Source of the DNA: Eubacteriaceae bacterium
GTDB taxonomy: Bacteria; Bacillota; Clostridia; Eubacteriales; Eubacteriaceae
Direction: 5' to 3'
DNA length: 63,249 bases
Assembly: GCA_030156895.1 (NCBI GenBank)
Contig: JASGLP010000010.1
Span: 1-63,249, forward strand
Of this stretch, positions 17,817 to 26,159 are shown in pieces. The notes under the pieces are model-generated. The model saw only the letters and a program-made list of their open reading frames with translations, was not told where the DNA came from and did no database searches. The number at the start of each line of letters is the position of its first letter. Position 1 is the stretch's first letter. Position numbers and translations under genes: made by a program.

Positions 17817-18314
17817 ATGGATCAGATAAATAGTGATTTGGAATATGAAGACGACATTGAAGACGATCTTGAGGAATGGGTTGAACAGAAATTTTTGACC
17901 TTTCCCCTGGAAAATGAGATTTATGCCCTTACAGTGGATGTGGTGACGGAAATTATTGGGATTCAGGAAATTACTGAAGTCCCAGAACTGCCTGAATATG
18001 TTAAAGGGATTATCAACCTGCGCGGTCAGATTGTGCCAGTCATCGATCTGCGTCTCAAGTTTGAAAAAATGTCTAAAGCCTATGATGAGAAAACCTGTAT
18101 CATCGTAATTGAAGAAGCTGATATATCTCTGGGGCTAATTGTTGACGCGGTGGCGGAAGTTGTGGATATTCCCGACACGCTGATGGTCGATTATCCCCAT
18201 GTAGAAGATGCCAATCAGTTTATTACGGGAATTGGCAATGTGGGAAATCAGATAAAATTAATGATTGACTATAAAAAACTGATTGATGATTCATTTGAAC
18301 AAAACTTTGAATAA
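17817..18314 (+). CDS. cheW: CheW coupling protein
   Basis: This 165-residue single CheW domain shows LTFPLENEIYALTVDVVTEI, the conserved ELPEYVKGIINLRGQIVPVIDLR, and a late VDAVAEVVDIP segment. It links receptors to CheA. It carries an acidic N-terminal extension of about 25 residues (YEDDIEDDLEEW). Start: ATG with AAGGAGG, 12 bp after cheA. The next gene is a receptor, so the set encodes one self-contained sensory complex. Confidence 0.95.
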   Translation: MDQINSDLEYEDDIEDDLEEWVEQKFLTFPLENEIYALTVDVVTEIIGIQEITEVPELPEYVKGIINLRGQIVPVIDLRLKFEKMSKAYDEKTCIIVIEEADISLGLIVDAVAEVVDIPDTLMVDYPHVEDANQFITGIGNVGNQIKLMIDYKKLIDDSFEQNFE

Positions 18315-18328
18315 TTTGAGGAGCAATT

Positions 18329-19966
18329 ATGAACCGATTAAAAAATCTTAAAATCAAAGATAAGCTTGTGACTTGTTTTGTAATCCTGGCGATTGTAACG
18401 GCGATTGTGGGTTTGTTTGGAATTTTTAGTATGTACACGATTCAGAAGAATTCTGAGGGAATGTATCATGATCATCTGGTGCCGGCAGCTAAATTATCTG
18501 ATATTCAGGTAGAGTTGCAAAACATTCGCGCCAACCAGATTCTGGCTCTTTATGAACGGAATTCAGGGACGGTTTCAACTCGAATAGCGGCCATTGACGA
18601 AGCGGTGGCCAAAGATGAGCAGTTGCTCTCAGAATATGAGGCAACCATTGACGAAGAGGATAATCAGGCCTTATTTGATGATCTGACTGAGAAACTCAGT
18701 GCCTATCGTCAAGTGCGTGATGAAAATCTAGACTTAATCATGGCTGGTAATTATGATCAGGCTCTGGCGCTTCTTTCCCAAGTAACGGCTGCCCGTGAAG
18801 CGACGGATGATAGTTTACAGGCGCTAATTGATTATAACGATGAATATGCTGAGGCTCTGCTTGCAGATAATAGCACTTATTTCAGGAATATGACAATTTT
18901 AATGATCGTGATCAGTATCATTGGTATTGCCCTGGCAGTGGGACTGGGTCTGAAACTGGCTAATTCCATCGCCAATCCTCTGAAATCGATGGTTAGTGCT
19001 GCTAAACAGATTGCTGAAGGGGATCTGGATGTGACGGTTAAGGTTGAAGCCAATGATGAGGTTGGAGACCTGGGTAAAGCTTTCGAAAAAATGAGTCAAA
19101 ATCTTAATGAGGTGCTGGGTAATATCGATTCAGCGGCGGTTCAGGTAACAGTTGGTGCAAAACAGGTAGCTGACTCCAGCATGGCGCTGTCGCAGGGCGC
19201 TACAGAACAGGCCAGCTCGGTGGAAGAGCTGTCGTCAGCGATTGAACAGATTGCGGCTCAGACCAAAGCCAATGCCCAAAATGCGGATACTGCCAATCAG
19301 CTGGCCGAACAGACTCGATCAAACGCAGTTGAAGGTAATAACAAAATGCAACTGATGTTGAAATCAATGGAAGAAATCAATGTTTCTTCAGCTAATATTT
19401 CAAAAATCATTAAGGTGATTGACGAAATTGCTTTCCAGACCAATATCCTGGCGCTTAATGCGGCAGTTGAGGCGGCTCGCGCACGCCAGCATGGCAAGGG
19501 TTTTGCAGTGGTGGCCGAAGAAGTAAGAAATCTGGCTGCCCGATCAGCGGATGCAGCAAAAGAAACGACGGCCTTAATCGAAGGTTCCATTAAAAAAGTT
19601 GAACATGGTACGCAAATTGCTACGAAAACAGCGGATGATTTAAACCGAATTGTTGAGGATATAACCCAGGTAACGGATATTGTGGGTGAGATTGCCTCGG
19701 CCTCCAATGAACAGTCCATTGGGATCACCCAGATCAACACCGGAATCAGCCAGGTCTCTGATGTGGTGCAGATGAATTCGGCCACTTCGGAAGAAAGTGC
19801 GGCCGCCAGCGAAGAACTGTCTGGTCAGGCCGATCTGATGCGGGAACAGGTCAGTCAGTTTAAACTAAAGGGCGGAAGAGGTGGAAGCCTGCGAAGCAGC
19901 AGCCGCAGCCATGAGGATAAGGGGACTGATATTTATTTAAATGACCTTGATTTTGGCAAGTATTAG
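18329..19966 (+). CDS. Methyl-accepting chemotaxis protein with 4HB sensor
   Basis: This 545-residue receptor has a transmembrane helix near residues 13-33, a four-helix-bundle periplasmic-type sensor, a second transmembrane helix near 190-210, a HAMP domain, and a cytoplasmic signalling hairpin. The tip reads [35 protein letters not shown]. The normally invariant Gly in AARAG is Arg here. The other receptor in this window (43138-46014) keeps the Gly. The ligand is unknown. It is co-transcribed with cheA and cheW, 14 bp after cheW, and is probably their dedicated receptor. Confidence 0.95.
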   Translation: MNRLKNLKIKDKLVTCFVILAIVTAIVGLFGIFSMYTIQKNSEGMYHDHLVPAAKLSDIQVELQNIRANQILALYERNSGTVSTRIAAIDEAVAKDEQLLSEYEATIDEEDNQALFDDLTEKLSAYRQVRDENLDLIMAGNYDQALALLSQVTAAREATDDSLQALIDYNDEYAEALLADNSTYFRNMTILMIVISIIGIALAVGLGLKLANSIANPLKSMVSAAKQIAEGDLDVTVKVEANDEVGDLGKAFEKMSQNLNEVLGNIDSAAVQVTVGAKQVADSSMALSQGATEQASSVEELSSAIEQIAAQTKANAQNADTANQLAEQTRSNAVEGNNKMQLMLKSMEEINVSSANISKIIKVIDEIAFQTNILALNAAVEAARARQHGKGFAVVAEEVRNLAARSADAAKETTALIEGSIKKVEHGTQIATKTADDLNRIVEDITQVTDIVGEIASASNEQSIGITQINTGISQVSDVVQMNSATSEESAAASEELSGQADLMREQVSQFKLKGGRGGSLRSSSRSHEDKGTDIYLNDLDFGKY

Positions 19967-20016
19967 AAATTTGGTGCCCTCAATTGAACGGTGTCGTCTG
20001 ATTGGAAAGAAAGTGG

Positions 20017-21566
20017 ATGACGATGAATAGTCAATGGGATGATGAAGCACTCAGTCAGGTTTTTAATGCAGTATCTGTCGGAATTATGATTTTGAATGAG
20101 GAAGGTCGAATTACTGCGGTTAATCAGGCTTTACTGGCCTATTTTCAGATAAAGGAAGATCAGCTGGAAAAAAAGAAGGACTTCTATTTTCGGATGTTTG
20201 ATGATTTTTCGGCTCTGATCTGGCGAACCGATGCTTTGGGAAAGGTCATCTATGTCAATAAAGAATGGACAAATTTTATCGGTGTTTCCAGAGCGGAATG
20301 TTTGGGCGCCCAGTATCTTGACTGGATCCATCCAAAAGACCGGGACAGCTATATGGCCATTAGAAAAAAAGCTTACGAAATGCTGTCGCCCTTTAGTGTC
20401 GAGTATCGAATCCTCCATCGGAGTGGCCGGTATTGTTGGATCAAAGGGATCTACAGCCCCTCTAGTGAAATGGATGGAGAGCAGGGTTATACGGTGCTGG
20501 GAATCAACATCACGGAACGTAAGGAACTAGAAAAGGTGAAATCTGGGTCATTGTCACAGCGACAGCCACTGATTTAATCAGTTTTACAGTGGAAGACTCA
20601 GGCCTGGGGATTGCATCTTCTGATCTCTCAAAGATTTTTGAGAGTTTTAGTCAGCTGGATGGTTCTTTCACCCGTCGCTACGGCGGAACGGGACTGGGTT
20701 TGGCTATTTCCAAACAGCTAGTGGAACTGATGGGCGGGACCATTACCGTTAACAGTGTCAAAAATTTAGGCAGCCGTTTCCAGTTTTTAATCCCCTTAAA
20801 AAAGAGCCAGCCCATCAATGAACCCCAGCCGCCGCAAAAGATGACATGTGCCAGCACGGAGTATCATATTCTGATTGTTGAGGATGATATTGTAAATCAA
20901 CGGGTGCTGGCTAAAATGTTAAAGGAATGCGGTTATGGGGTTACCATTGCCGGTAATGGCTTTGATGCCGTTGAAAAGGTTCGAAACAGACAATTTGATG
21001 CTGTTTTGATGGATGTACAGATGCCGGAGATGGATGGCCTGGAAGCTACGAGGCGTATCCGTTTTATCAATCAGCGGATTCCGGTTATTGCCGTTACAGC
21101 CCACGCCCTTCAGGGGGATCGGGAGCGATTTTTGGAAAGCGGCATGGATGATTATGCGTCCAAACCGGTAAAGATTGAAAAGCTGATTGATGCGATTGAA
21201 AGCAATATAAGCAGCAAGCGACAAGACGGCAGACTGGAAAACCTTGAGATTCAGATGATTGAAGACGGACAGGTTGTGATTGCTGAAAAAGTTGAACAGT
21301 TTAGCCGGCGACTGAATATAGAGGGGTTGCAGCTGCTGACAAAGGCAATAGCGGCGCTAAGCCAGGCAGTTGAGGAAGGAAAACTATTTTTATTTGAAAA
21401 AAAAGCTGCTTATATCAAAAAACTGGCCAATGAAATGGACTTAGAAGCCATAAAGGCTGCGGCCTTTAAGGTTGAACTGGAAGCCCGACGCGGCAACTAT
21501 GAAAATGCAGCCCAGAAAGTTTTGGCACTCCAGGTAATTTTCGAAGCCCTTGATAAAAATATTTAA
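20017..21566 (+). pseudogene. Hybrid sensor kinase gene with internal deletion and frame change
   Basis: The 5' part encodes a PAS-containing region (about 170 residues, ending NITERKELEK) and then runs into 14 unrelated residues and a stop at 20577. The 3' part, in another frame, resumes at KGEIWVIVTATATDL and continues through the kinase boxes VEDSGLGI and YGGTGLGLAISK, a receiver domain (LIVEDDIVN, phospho-acceptor in VLMDVQMPEMDG) and a degenerate Hpt-like tail. The DHp phosphorylation domain and the N box are missing. The junction is near 20535. The 3' frame has only a GTG without a binding site (20589). The gene probably arose from an intact hybrid kinase by a deletion of a few hundred bases. 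Confidence 0.85.
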
Positions 21567-21671
21567 ATCCCTAAAAACTAAAGTGAATGAATTGACATTT
21601 AAAGCGGGGTATGAAAAACTGTTAGTATAAATTAATGGGCGCAGCTACGATTAGCTTGAAAAAGGAGAGAT

Positions 21672-21749
21672 ATAAAAATTCTAATTGTTGAAGATGACAT
21701 GATCAGTGACAAGGGTTTGAAGAAGTGCGGGCAGGATATAAGATTTTAA
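21672..21749 (+). pseudogene. Remnant of a response regulator gene
   Basis: After AAAGGAGAG the sequence reads ATA then KILIVEDDMISDKGL and stops at TAA 21747. KILIVEDDM is the start of a receiver domain, with an ATA where ATG would be. Only the first 25 codons remain before a terminator. It follows the broken hybrid kinase. Confidence 0.65.
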
Positions 21750-21759
21750 GAGGAGAAAA

Positions 21760-21804
21760 CCAGGCCATCGTTTTAGAAAAAGATAAAACGATGGCCTGGT
21801 TTTT
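21760..21804 (+). terminator. Terminator of the chemotaxis/two-component region
   Basis: A 16-bp stem (CCAGGCCATCGTTTTA with its complement at 21784-21799) has an 8-nt loop and is followed by TTTTTATTT. Confidence 0.9.
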
Positions 21805-21841
21805 ATTTGGCTTTTAGAATGTTTTTATCTTGCAAATAGCA

Positions 21842-22879
21842 TTAAATGGTCAGGTCAACATGCTGGATGGTGCCGGCACCGCCATTTTCTTTCAAAAAGA
21901 TACCGCTTTGCTGAATTTGCCCCTGGGACTGATTGCTGGTGTTTTTCAGCGAGTAAGAGGTGCTGACATTGCCTAAGTAAATGGCCCCAACACCCTTTTG
22001 GCCCAAGGCGAAAAGCTGGTCATTGCCATTTTCATCCTTAGTCCAGATACGCAGCTTGTCATAGATGGCATCATTTTCATCGATCCACTGATTACCATCT
22101 GAATCGTAGGCGGCCAGATCGGCAAAGCCGTCGCCGCTTTGGGGTCCGAACAGTTCCTTGCCATCATTGATGAGGCCATCGCTATTTAAATCCAGAGCCA
22201 GAAAACCACTGCCTGGGCCGACAAAGGAAATCTGGTCAGGGCTTCCGTCTGCATCCAGATCAAAACTGTATTTTTGACTGGTCAGGCTGACACTGGGGGC
22301 ATCAAAATTGATGGTTAAAGGGTCAACCTGCTGGGGATCATTGCCGGCCTGAAGGGTCAGACTTTCAGCGGAAGCAAAGCTGCGGCTCAAATTCAGGGAC
22401 AGATCAAGGCTGATGGTTCGCCCGTCAGCGGTGGTAACCGTCCCCTGGGCGTTGAAGGAAGTCGTTTCCTGCTCGGCATAAAGATTTTGCCGTTCATAAC
22501 GAAAACCAGATCCCTGATTGAGGAGAGCACGCTGATTATTGAGACCGCTGACCTGATTTTTGAGGGTGACTTGCTGGTCGCAATCGATTTTTTTGGGAAC
22601 CAGGAATTTAATTTTTTTGCCGGTTAGGGCCTGGAGCAATTTTTGCAGCAACTGCATTTCCATCAGATCTTTATCCGAAAGGGTGAAAGGATCGTCTTCT
22701 TCGGTTTTTTCAAGACTTGAGCTGGATTGAATTGCCTGACTTTGCGGTGAGACGGTCAGGCTGTCCTGATTGCTTTGAGTGTTGCTATTGTCCCAGACGC
22801 GAAGGGATTCACGCTGGACAATGCTTTCCCGATAGCTATGCTGGCTCGACAAAGTCAGCGACGAACTCTCTATTTTCAT
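21842..22879 (-). CDS. Uncharacterised protein with EF-hand-like calcium motifs
   Basis: This 345-residue protein has no signal peptide or membrane segment. The N-terminal half is Ser/Gln/Leu-rich. The C-terminal half contains acidic, EF-hand-like loops: DLDADGSPDQI, LALDLNSDGLINDGKELF and AAYDSDGNQWIDENDAIYD. It ends in a conserved-looking FLKENGGAGTIQHVDLTI. This arrangement recurs in uncharacterised bacterial proteins, so calcium binding is likely, but no function is known to me. GGAGG precedes the ATG. Its left end faces the chemotaxis terminator. Its right neighbour, the GGDEF gene on the same strand, ends 72 bp upstream. Confidence 0.8.
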   Translation of the reverse strand: MKIESSSLTLSSQHSYRESIVQRESLRVWDNSNTQSNQDSLTVSPQSQAIQSSSSLEKTEEDDPFTLSDKDLMEMQLLQKLLQALTGKKIKFLVPKKIDCDQQVTLKNQVSGLNNQRALLNQGSGFRYERQNLYAEQETTSFNAQGTVTTADGRTISLDLSLNLSRSFASAESLTLQAGNDPQQVDPLTINFDAPSVSLTSQKYSFDLDADGSPDQISFVGPGSGFLALDLNSDGLINDGKELFGPQSGDGFADLAAYDSDGNQWIDENDAIYDKLRIWTKDENGNDQLFALGQKGVGAIYLGNVSTSYSLKNTSNQSQGQIQQSGIFLKENGGAGTIQHVDLTI

Positions 22880-22951
22880 TTGATTACCTCCATTAAGAAT
22901 CGTTCTCTTTAATGGATTATCGGCTGAATGCGCAAAACATTTAGTAACTTT

Positions 22952-23992
22952 CTAAAAATCGGCATCTTCATCACCTGCGCAGGGACTGAAAAAGGTGATA
23001 TGATTATCTGTATCAGCAGATTGTTTGTAAAGATCAGAATCGGCCAAAGCCAGTATCTGCGGCACAGAAGCGCCATCGAAGGGATAAAGAGCAACTCCGA
23101 AGCTGGGGCGAATGCCAATGACTTGACCTTCATAATCGATGGGCTGGATGATGATGCGGTTCAGCTGTTCAAGATAGCTTTTTACTTCCTGGCAGGGAAT
23201 GTTGCGTTTAATCATCAATACAAACTTATCGCTGCCCAGACGTGCCAGCAGATCGTCCGGATCGTCCGCTGCCTGTAAACGAGTGGCTAAACTTTTCAGG
23301 CAAAAATCTCCGCCGGTGATGCCAATCATATCATTAACCCGATAAAACTGATTGAGGTCGATAAAAACAGTGTAAAATCGGGTGGAATATTCCTGGGAAA
23401 AGGATATCAGTAATGCCATGCGATCGCTTAAATAGGTGCGGTTTGGCAGGTCGGTCAGCAGATCAAAGAAAGCCAGGCGGCTTAGGCTGTTTTCATTTTC
23501 CCGGATGATCTGTTGATAGGATTTCAGTACATCATTTTGCTGCCTGAGATCCTTGTGCGCGTGATCTAGCTCGGTGTTTAACAGCTGAAGCGCCTCATTT
23601 TGTTGGCTGAGGCTACGGACTTTTTTGACTAAGCTGTTCAAAAGAAAACGTAGTATGGTAATTAAAAGAATGGCAAAAAAGGGAATAAATATGCCAGGTA
23701 AACTGATGGTAAGGTTGTTGCCCCAAAAAAAGATGAAGAAAACAAGGCTAAGGATCAGGTTTAAAATAATGGCTAAATAATAGCCGGAATCGGGTAAGTG
23801 AATTGTTAAAAGAATCGAGGTGAGTACCAGAAACTGAGCAAATATACCGACGACACTTGAGGACTTAAAAAAAATTAGAAGGGTGGTCAGAACAATAAAA
23901 GCACTGGCAAAAGCAAGCAAAATCGGAAGAGCTTCTTTTAGGGTTGGTTTTTTTATCAGGTAGGTCTTTAAGCGCTGCACAAGTTTATTCAT
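22952..23992 (-). CDS. Membrane GGDEF-domain protein, degenerate active site
   Basis: The protein has 346 residues. The first 140 are hydrophobic, with about five or six membrane segments. A coiled-coil linker follows (VRSLSQQNEALQLLNTELDHAHK), then a C-terminal GGDEF domain starting LAFFDLLTDLPNRTYL. The signature is RLGSDKF in place of RxGGDEF, so diguanylate cyclase activity is doubtful. I chose the ATG at 23992 (GGGGAG 6 nt upstream); a TTG one codon earlier is less likely. It may be a c-di-GMP or GTP sensor. Confidence 0.88.
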   Translation of the reverse strand: MNKLVQRLKTYLIKKPTLKEALPILLAFASAFIVLTTLLIFFKSSSVVGIFAQFLVLTSILLTIHLPDSGYYLAIILNLILSLVFFIFFWGNNLTISLPGIFIPFFAILLITILRFLLNSLVKKVRSLSQQNEALQLLNTELDHAHKDLRQQNDVLKSYQQIIRENENSLSRLAFFDLLTDLPNRTYLSDRMALLISFSQEYSTRFYTVFIDLNQFYRVNDMIGITGGDFCLKSLATRLQAADDPDDLLARLGSDKFVLMIKRNIPCQEVKSYLEQLNRIIIQPIDYEGQVIGIRPSFGVALYPFDGASVPQILALADSDLYKQSADTDNHITFFSPCAGDEDADF

Positions 23993-24100
23993 CAATGGCT
24001 CCCCTTGAAAGATTCTTGCTTTATAATCATATAAGCTTACTTAATAATAATTATAGCAAGATAAAAATTTTGAAGCAAGAAAAATCGCCTAGTATGCCCG

Positions 24101-24130
24101 AAAAAACAAAAAAGCCTCCATTGAGGCTTT
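24101..24130 (-). terminator. Leftward terminator
   Basis: Stem AAAGCCTC/GAGGCTTT with a CATT loop, followed on the - strand by a long T-rich run (24101-24110). No annotated gene ends between this and the amt terminator to the right, so it may end a short untranslated transcript. Confidence 0.7.
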
Positions 24131-24295
24131 AGAAAAGAGAGAGAGGATTGGATTTATATAAAACTGGAATGAACCAGTGGTGAGCTCTTCATTGACAATA
24201 GTATAGCAGGGGCGTGTGGCAGCTATTTGTCGCCTTTGTGATAAGTATGTGAATAAGCTTTTCTTAAGCATTAAAAAGGAGTTATTCTACATACT
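24131..24295. other. Gap between two leftward terminators
   Basis: No gene is visible. On the - strand a TATACT box lies near 24205 and the terminator at 24101-24130 follows about 75-105 nt later, which would fit a small RNA. No good -35 box was found. Confidence 0.2.
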
Positions 24296-24322
24296 AAAAG
24301 CGCTGAAAGATTCAGCGCTTTT
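24296..24322. terminator. Bidirectional terminator after amt
   Basis: A perfect 12-bp stem (AAAAGCGCTGAA) has a 3-nt loop. It starts with A-run and ends with T-run, so it can work in both directions. It lies 49 bp after the amt stop. Confidence 0.88.
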
Positions 24323-24370
24323 AAAGTTAACCATATTGGCATATTATATAGGGGGATAAATATGCTTTTT

Positions 24371-25630
24371 TTAGTTCATTCGGCTTACAAAATCTGAGTA
24401 AGCTTCAATGCCGTGTTCGTGTACATCAAGACCTTCAATTTCAACGTTTTTGTCAACGCGCAGGCCGATTGTTTTCTTGAGGATGAAGAAGAGTACAAAA
24501 GCACAGGCCAGGGTCCAGACTGCTACTGACAGAACACCGATAAACTGAACACCCAGTAAAGATACACCGCCGCCGTAGAGCAGGCCTGTAACCGCATCTT
24601 CGGTTCCTGGTGCGTAGTTTGCAAATAAACCAACTAATAAGGTTCCAACAACACCGTTCATACAGTGGACACCAACGGCTCCAACGGGATCATCAATTTT
24701 TAAAGTCTGATCGATGAAAGGAATACCGAAGGTAATCACAACGCCGGCGATAATACCAATTGCGATCGCACCCCAGATGGTAACAACCAGACAACCTGCA
24801 GTAATGGCAACCAGTCCACCGAGAACACCATTTAAGGTCATTGAAATATCAGGTTTTCCGAAACGTATCCAGGTTAAGAACATTGTGGTTAATCCACCAG
24901 CTGCGGCAGCCAGATTAGTCGTCATAGCGATATGGCCGATATCAGTGGTCATACCCAGGGTTGAACCACAGTTGAATCCGAACCAGGCAAACCAGAGAAT
25001 AAATACTCCTAAAGCACCAAGGGTTAATGAGTGACCAGGGATGGCATTGGCTTTGCCGTCTTTGTTGTATTTGCCGATACGCGGACCAACCATAGCTGCC
25101 CCAACCAGAGCGGTCCAGCCGCCAACAGAGTGAACGACAGTGGAACCGGCGAAATCAACAAATCCCATTTCACTAAGGAAGCCGCCGCCCCATGCCCAGT
25201 GTCCAACAACCGGATAAATAACCAGACTGACAAAGGCTGAGATAAAGCAGTAAGTTGTGAATTTAGTACGTCCGGCAACAGCACCAGATACGATCGTTGC
25301 GGCTGTGGCACAGAAAACGGTCTGGAAGAAAATGAATAACTCTGGTGTGACAGTATCAAAAGCACCAGCGCCTTCCAGTTTTTCCGGAGCGAAGAATCCG
25401 GCGGTTCCAATTAAACCACCCATATCAGGACCAAACATAATGCTAAAGCCAATAGCATAAAATAAAATTGAACCAAGCATAAAGTCAACGAAGTTTTTCA
25501 TAATGATGTTTCCGGCATTCTTGGCACGGGTAAAACCGGTTTCTACCATTGCAAAACCCGCCTGCATAAAGAATACAAGGACTGAAGCTAAAAACACCCA
25601 GGTAATATCTAAAAATAATTGAGTTTCCAT
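24371..25630 (-). CDS. amt: Ammonium transporter
   Basis: This 419-residue Amt/MEP/Rh family channel has about 11 membrane helices. Family signatures include FFMQAGFAMVETGFTRAKN near the N-terminus, the pore-region DFAGSTVVHSVGG, and GVHCMNGVVGTLLVG. It moves ammonium into the cell when nitrogen is scarce. It is followed upstream on the same strand by glnK (gap 117 bp) and then the type III glutamine synthetase, the classic uptake-sensing-assimilation set. AGAGG precedes the ATG. Confidence 0.96.
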   Translation of the reverse strand: METQLFLDITWVFLASVLVFFMQAGFAMVETGFTRAKNAGNIIMKNFVDFMLGSILFYAIGFSIMFGPDMGGLIGTAGFFAPEKLEGAGAFDTVTPELFIFFQTVFCATAATIVSGAVAGRTKFTTYCFISAFVSLVIYPVVGHWAWGGGFLSEMGFVDFAGSTVVHSVGGWTALVGAAMVGPRIGKYNKDGKANAIPGHSLTLGALGVFILWFAWFGFNCGSTLGMTTDIGHIAMTTNLAAAAGGLTTMFLTWIRFGKPDISMTLNGVLGGLVAITAGCLVVTIWGAIAIGIIAGVVITFGIPFIDQTLKIDDPVGAVGVHCMNGVVGTLLVGLFANYAPGTEDAVTGLLYGGGVSLLGVQFIGVLSVAVWTLACAFVLFFILKKTIGLRVDKNVEIEGLDVHEHGIEAYSDFVSRMN

Positions 25631-25747
25631 TTTAACACCTCTCTAATAATAACAAATAAATTAAGGAAAATAAAAAGAGATAGATTAAGCCGTTTTACTG
25701 GTTTAAACTATCTCCCTTGATAGATACGAATATTGTGAGTTATAAAA

Positions 25748-26095
25748 TTAAATTGCATCATGACCACGATCGCCTGTTCGAATTCGAACCACATCAGCCA
25801 CATCGTAAACAAAAATCTTACCGCCGCCGATTTCGTCTTCTGAACCGACACATAGACGTTCTGTGATAATTTTAATAATAAGTTCTGCTGTTTCAGCGTC
25901 GGTAATGGTTTCTACCTTAATCTTTGGCAGGAAGTTAACGGTATAAGCGGTTCCGCGATAGGATTTCTGGAAACCTTTCTGATTACCATAACCCATCACA
26001 TTGGTGATCATCAGCCCCTGTACATCACAGGTGTTGAGGATTTCTTTTAACTCTTCCAGCTTTTCCGGTTTAATAACAATTTCAAGCTTTTTCAT
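25748..26095 (-). CDS. glnK: PII nitrogen regulatory protein
   Basis: This 115-residue PII protein has the T-loop YRGTAYTVNFLPK, keeping the tyrosine used for uridylylation in other bacteria. It ends with the C-terminal signature RTGDRGHDAI. PII trimers bind ATP/ADP and 2-oxoglutarate and block the Amt pore. Its place between glnN and amt supports a GlnK role. AAGGAGG precedes the ATG. A hairpin (AGGGGTA/TACCCCT at 26129-26146) lies between it and glnN and may set relative expression. Confidence 0.95.
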   Translation of the reverse strand: MKKLEIVIKPEKLEELKEILNTCDVQGLMITNVMGYGNQKGFQKSYRGTAYTVNFLPKIKVETITDAETAELIIKIITERLCVGSEDEIGGGKIFVYDVADVVRIRTGDRGHDAI

Positions 26096-26159
26096 AGGAC
26101 CCTCCTTAGGTTTATATTTAAAAGGGGGAGGGGTATTGCTACCCCTGCACCTTTATTGA

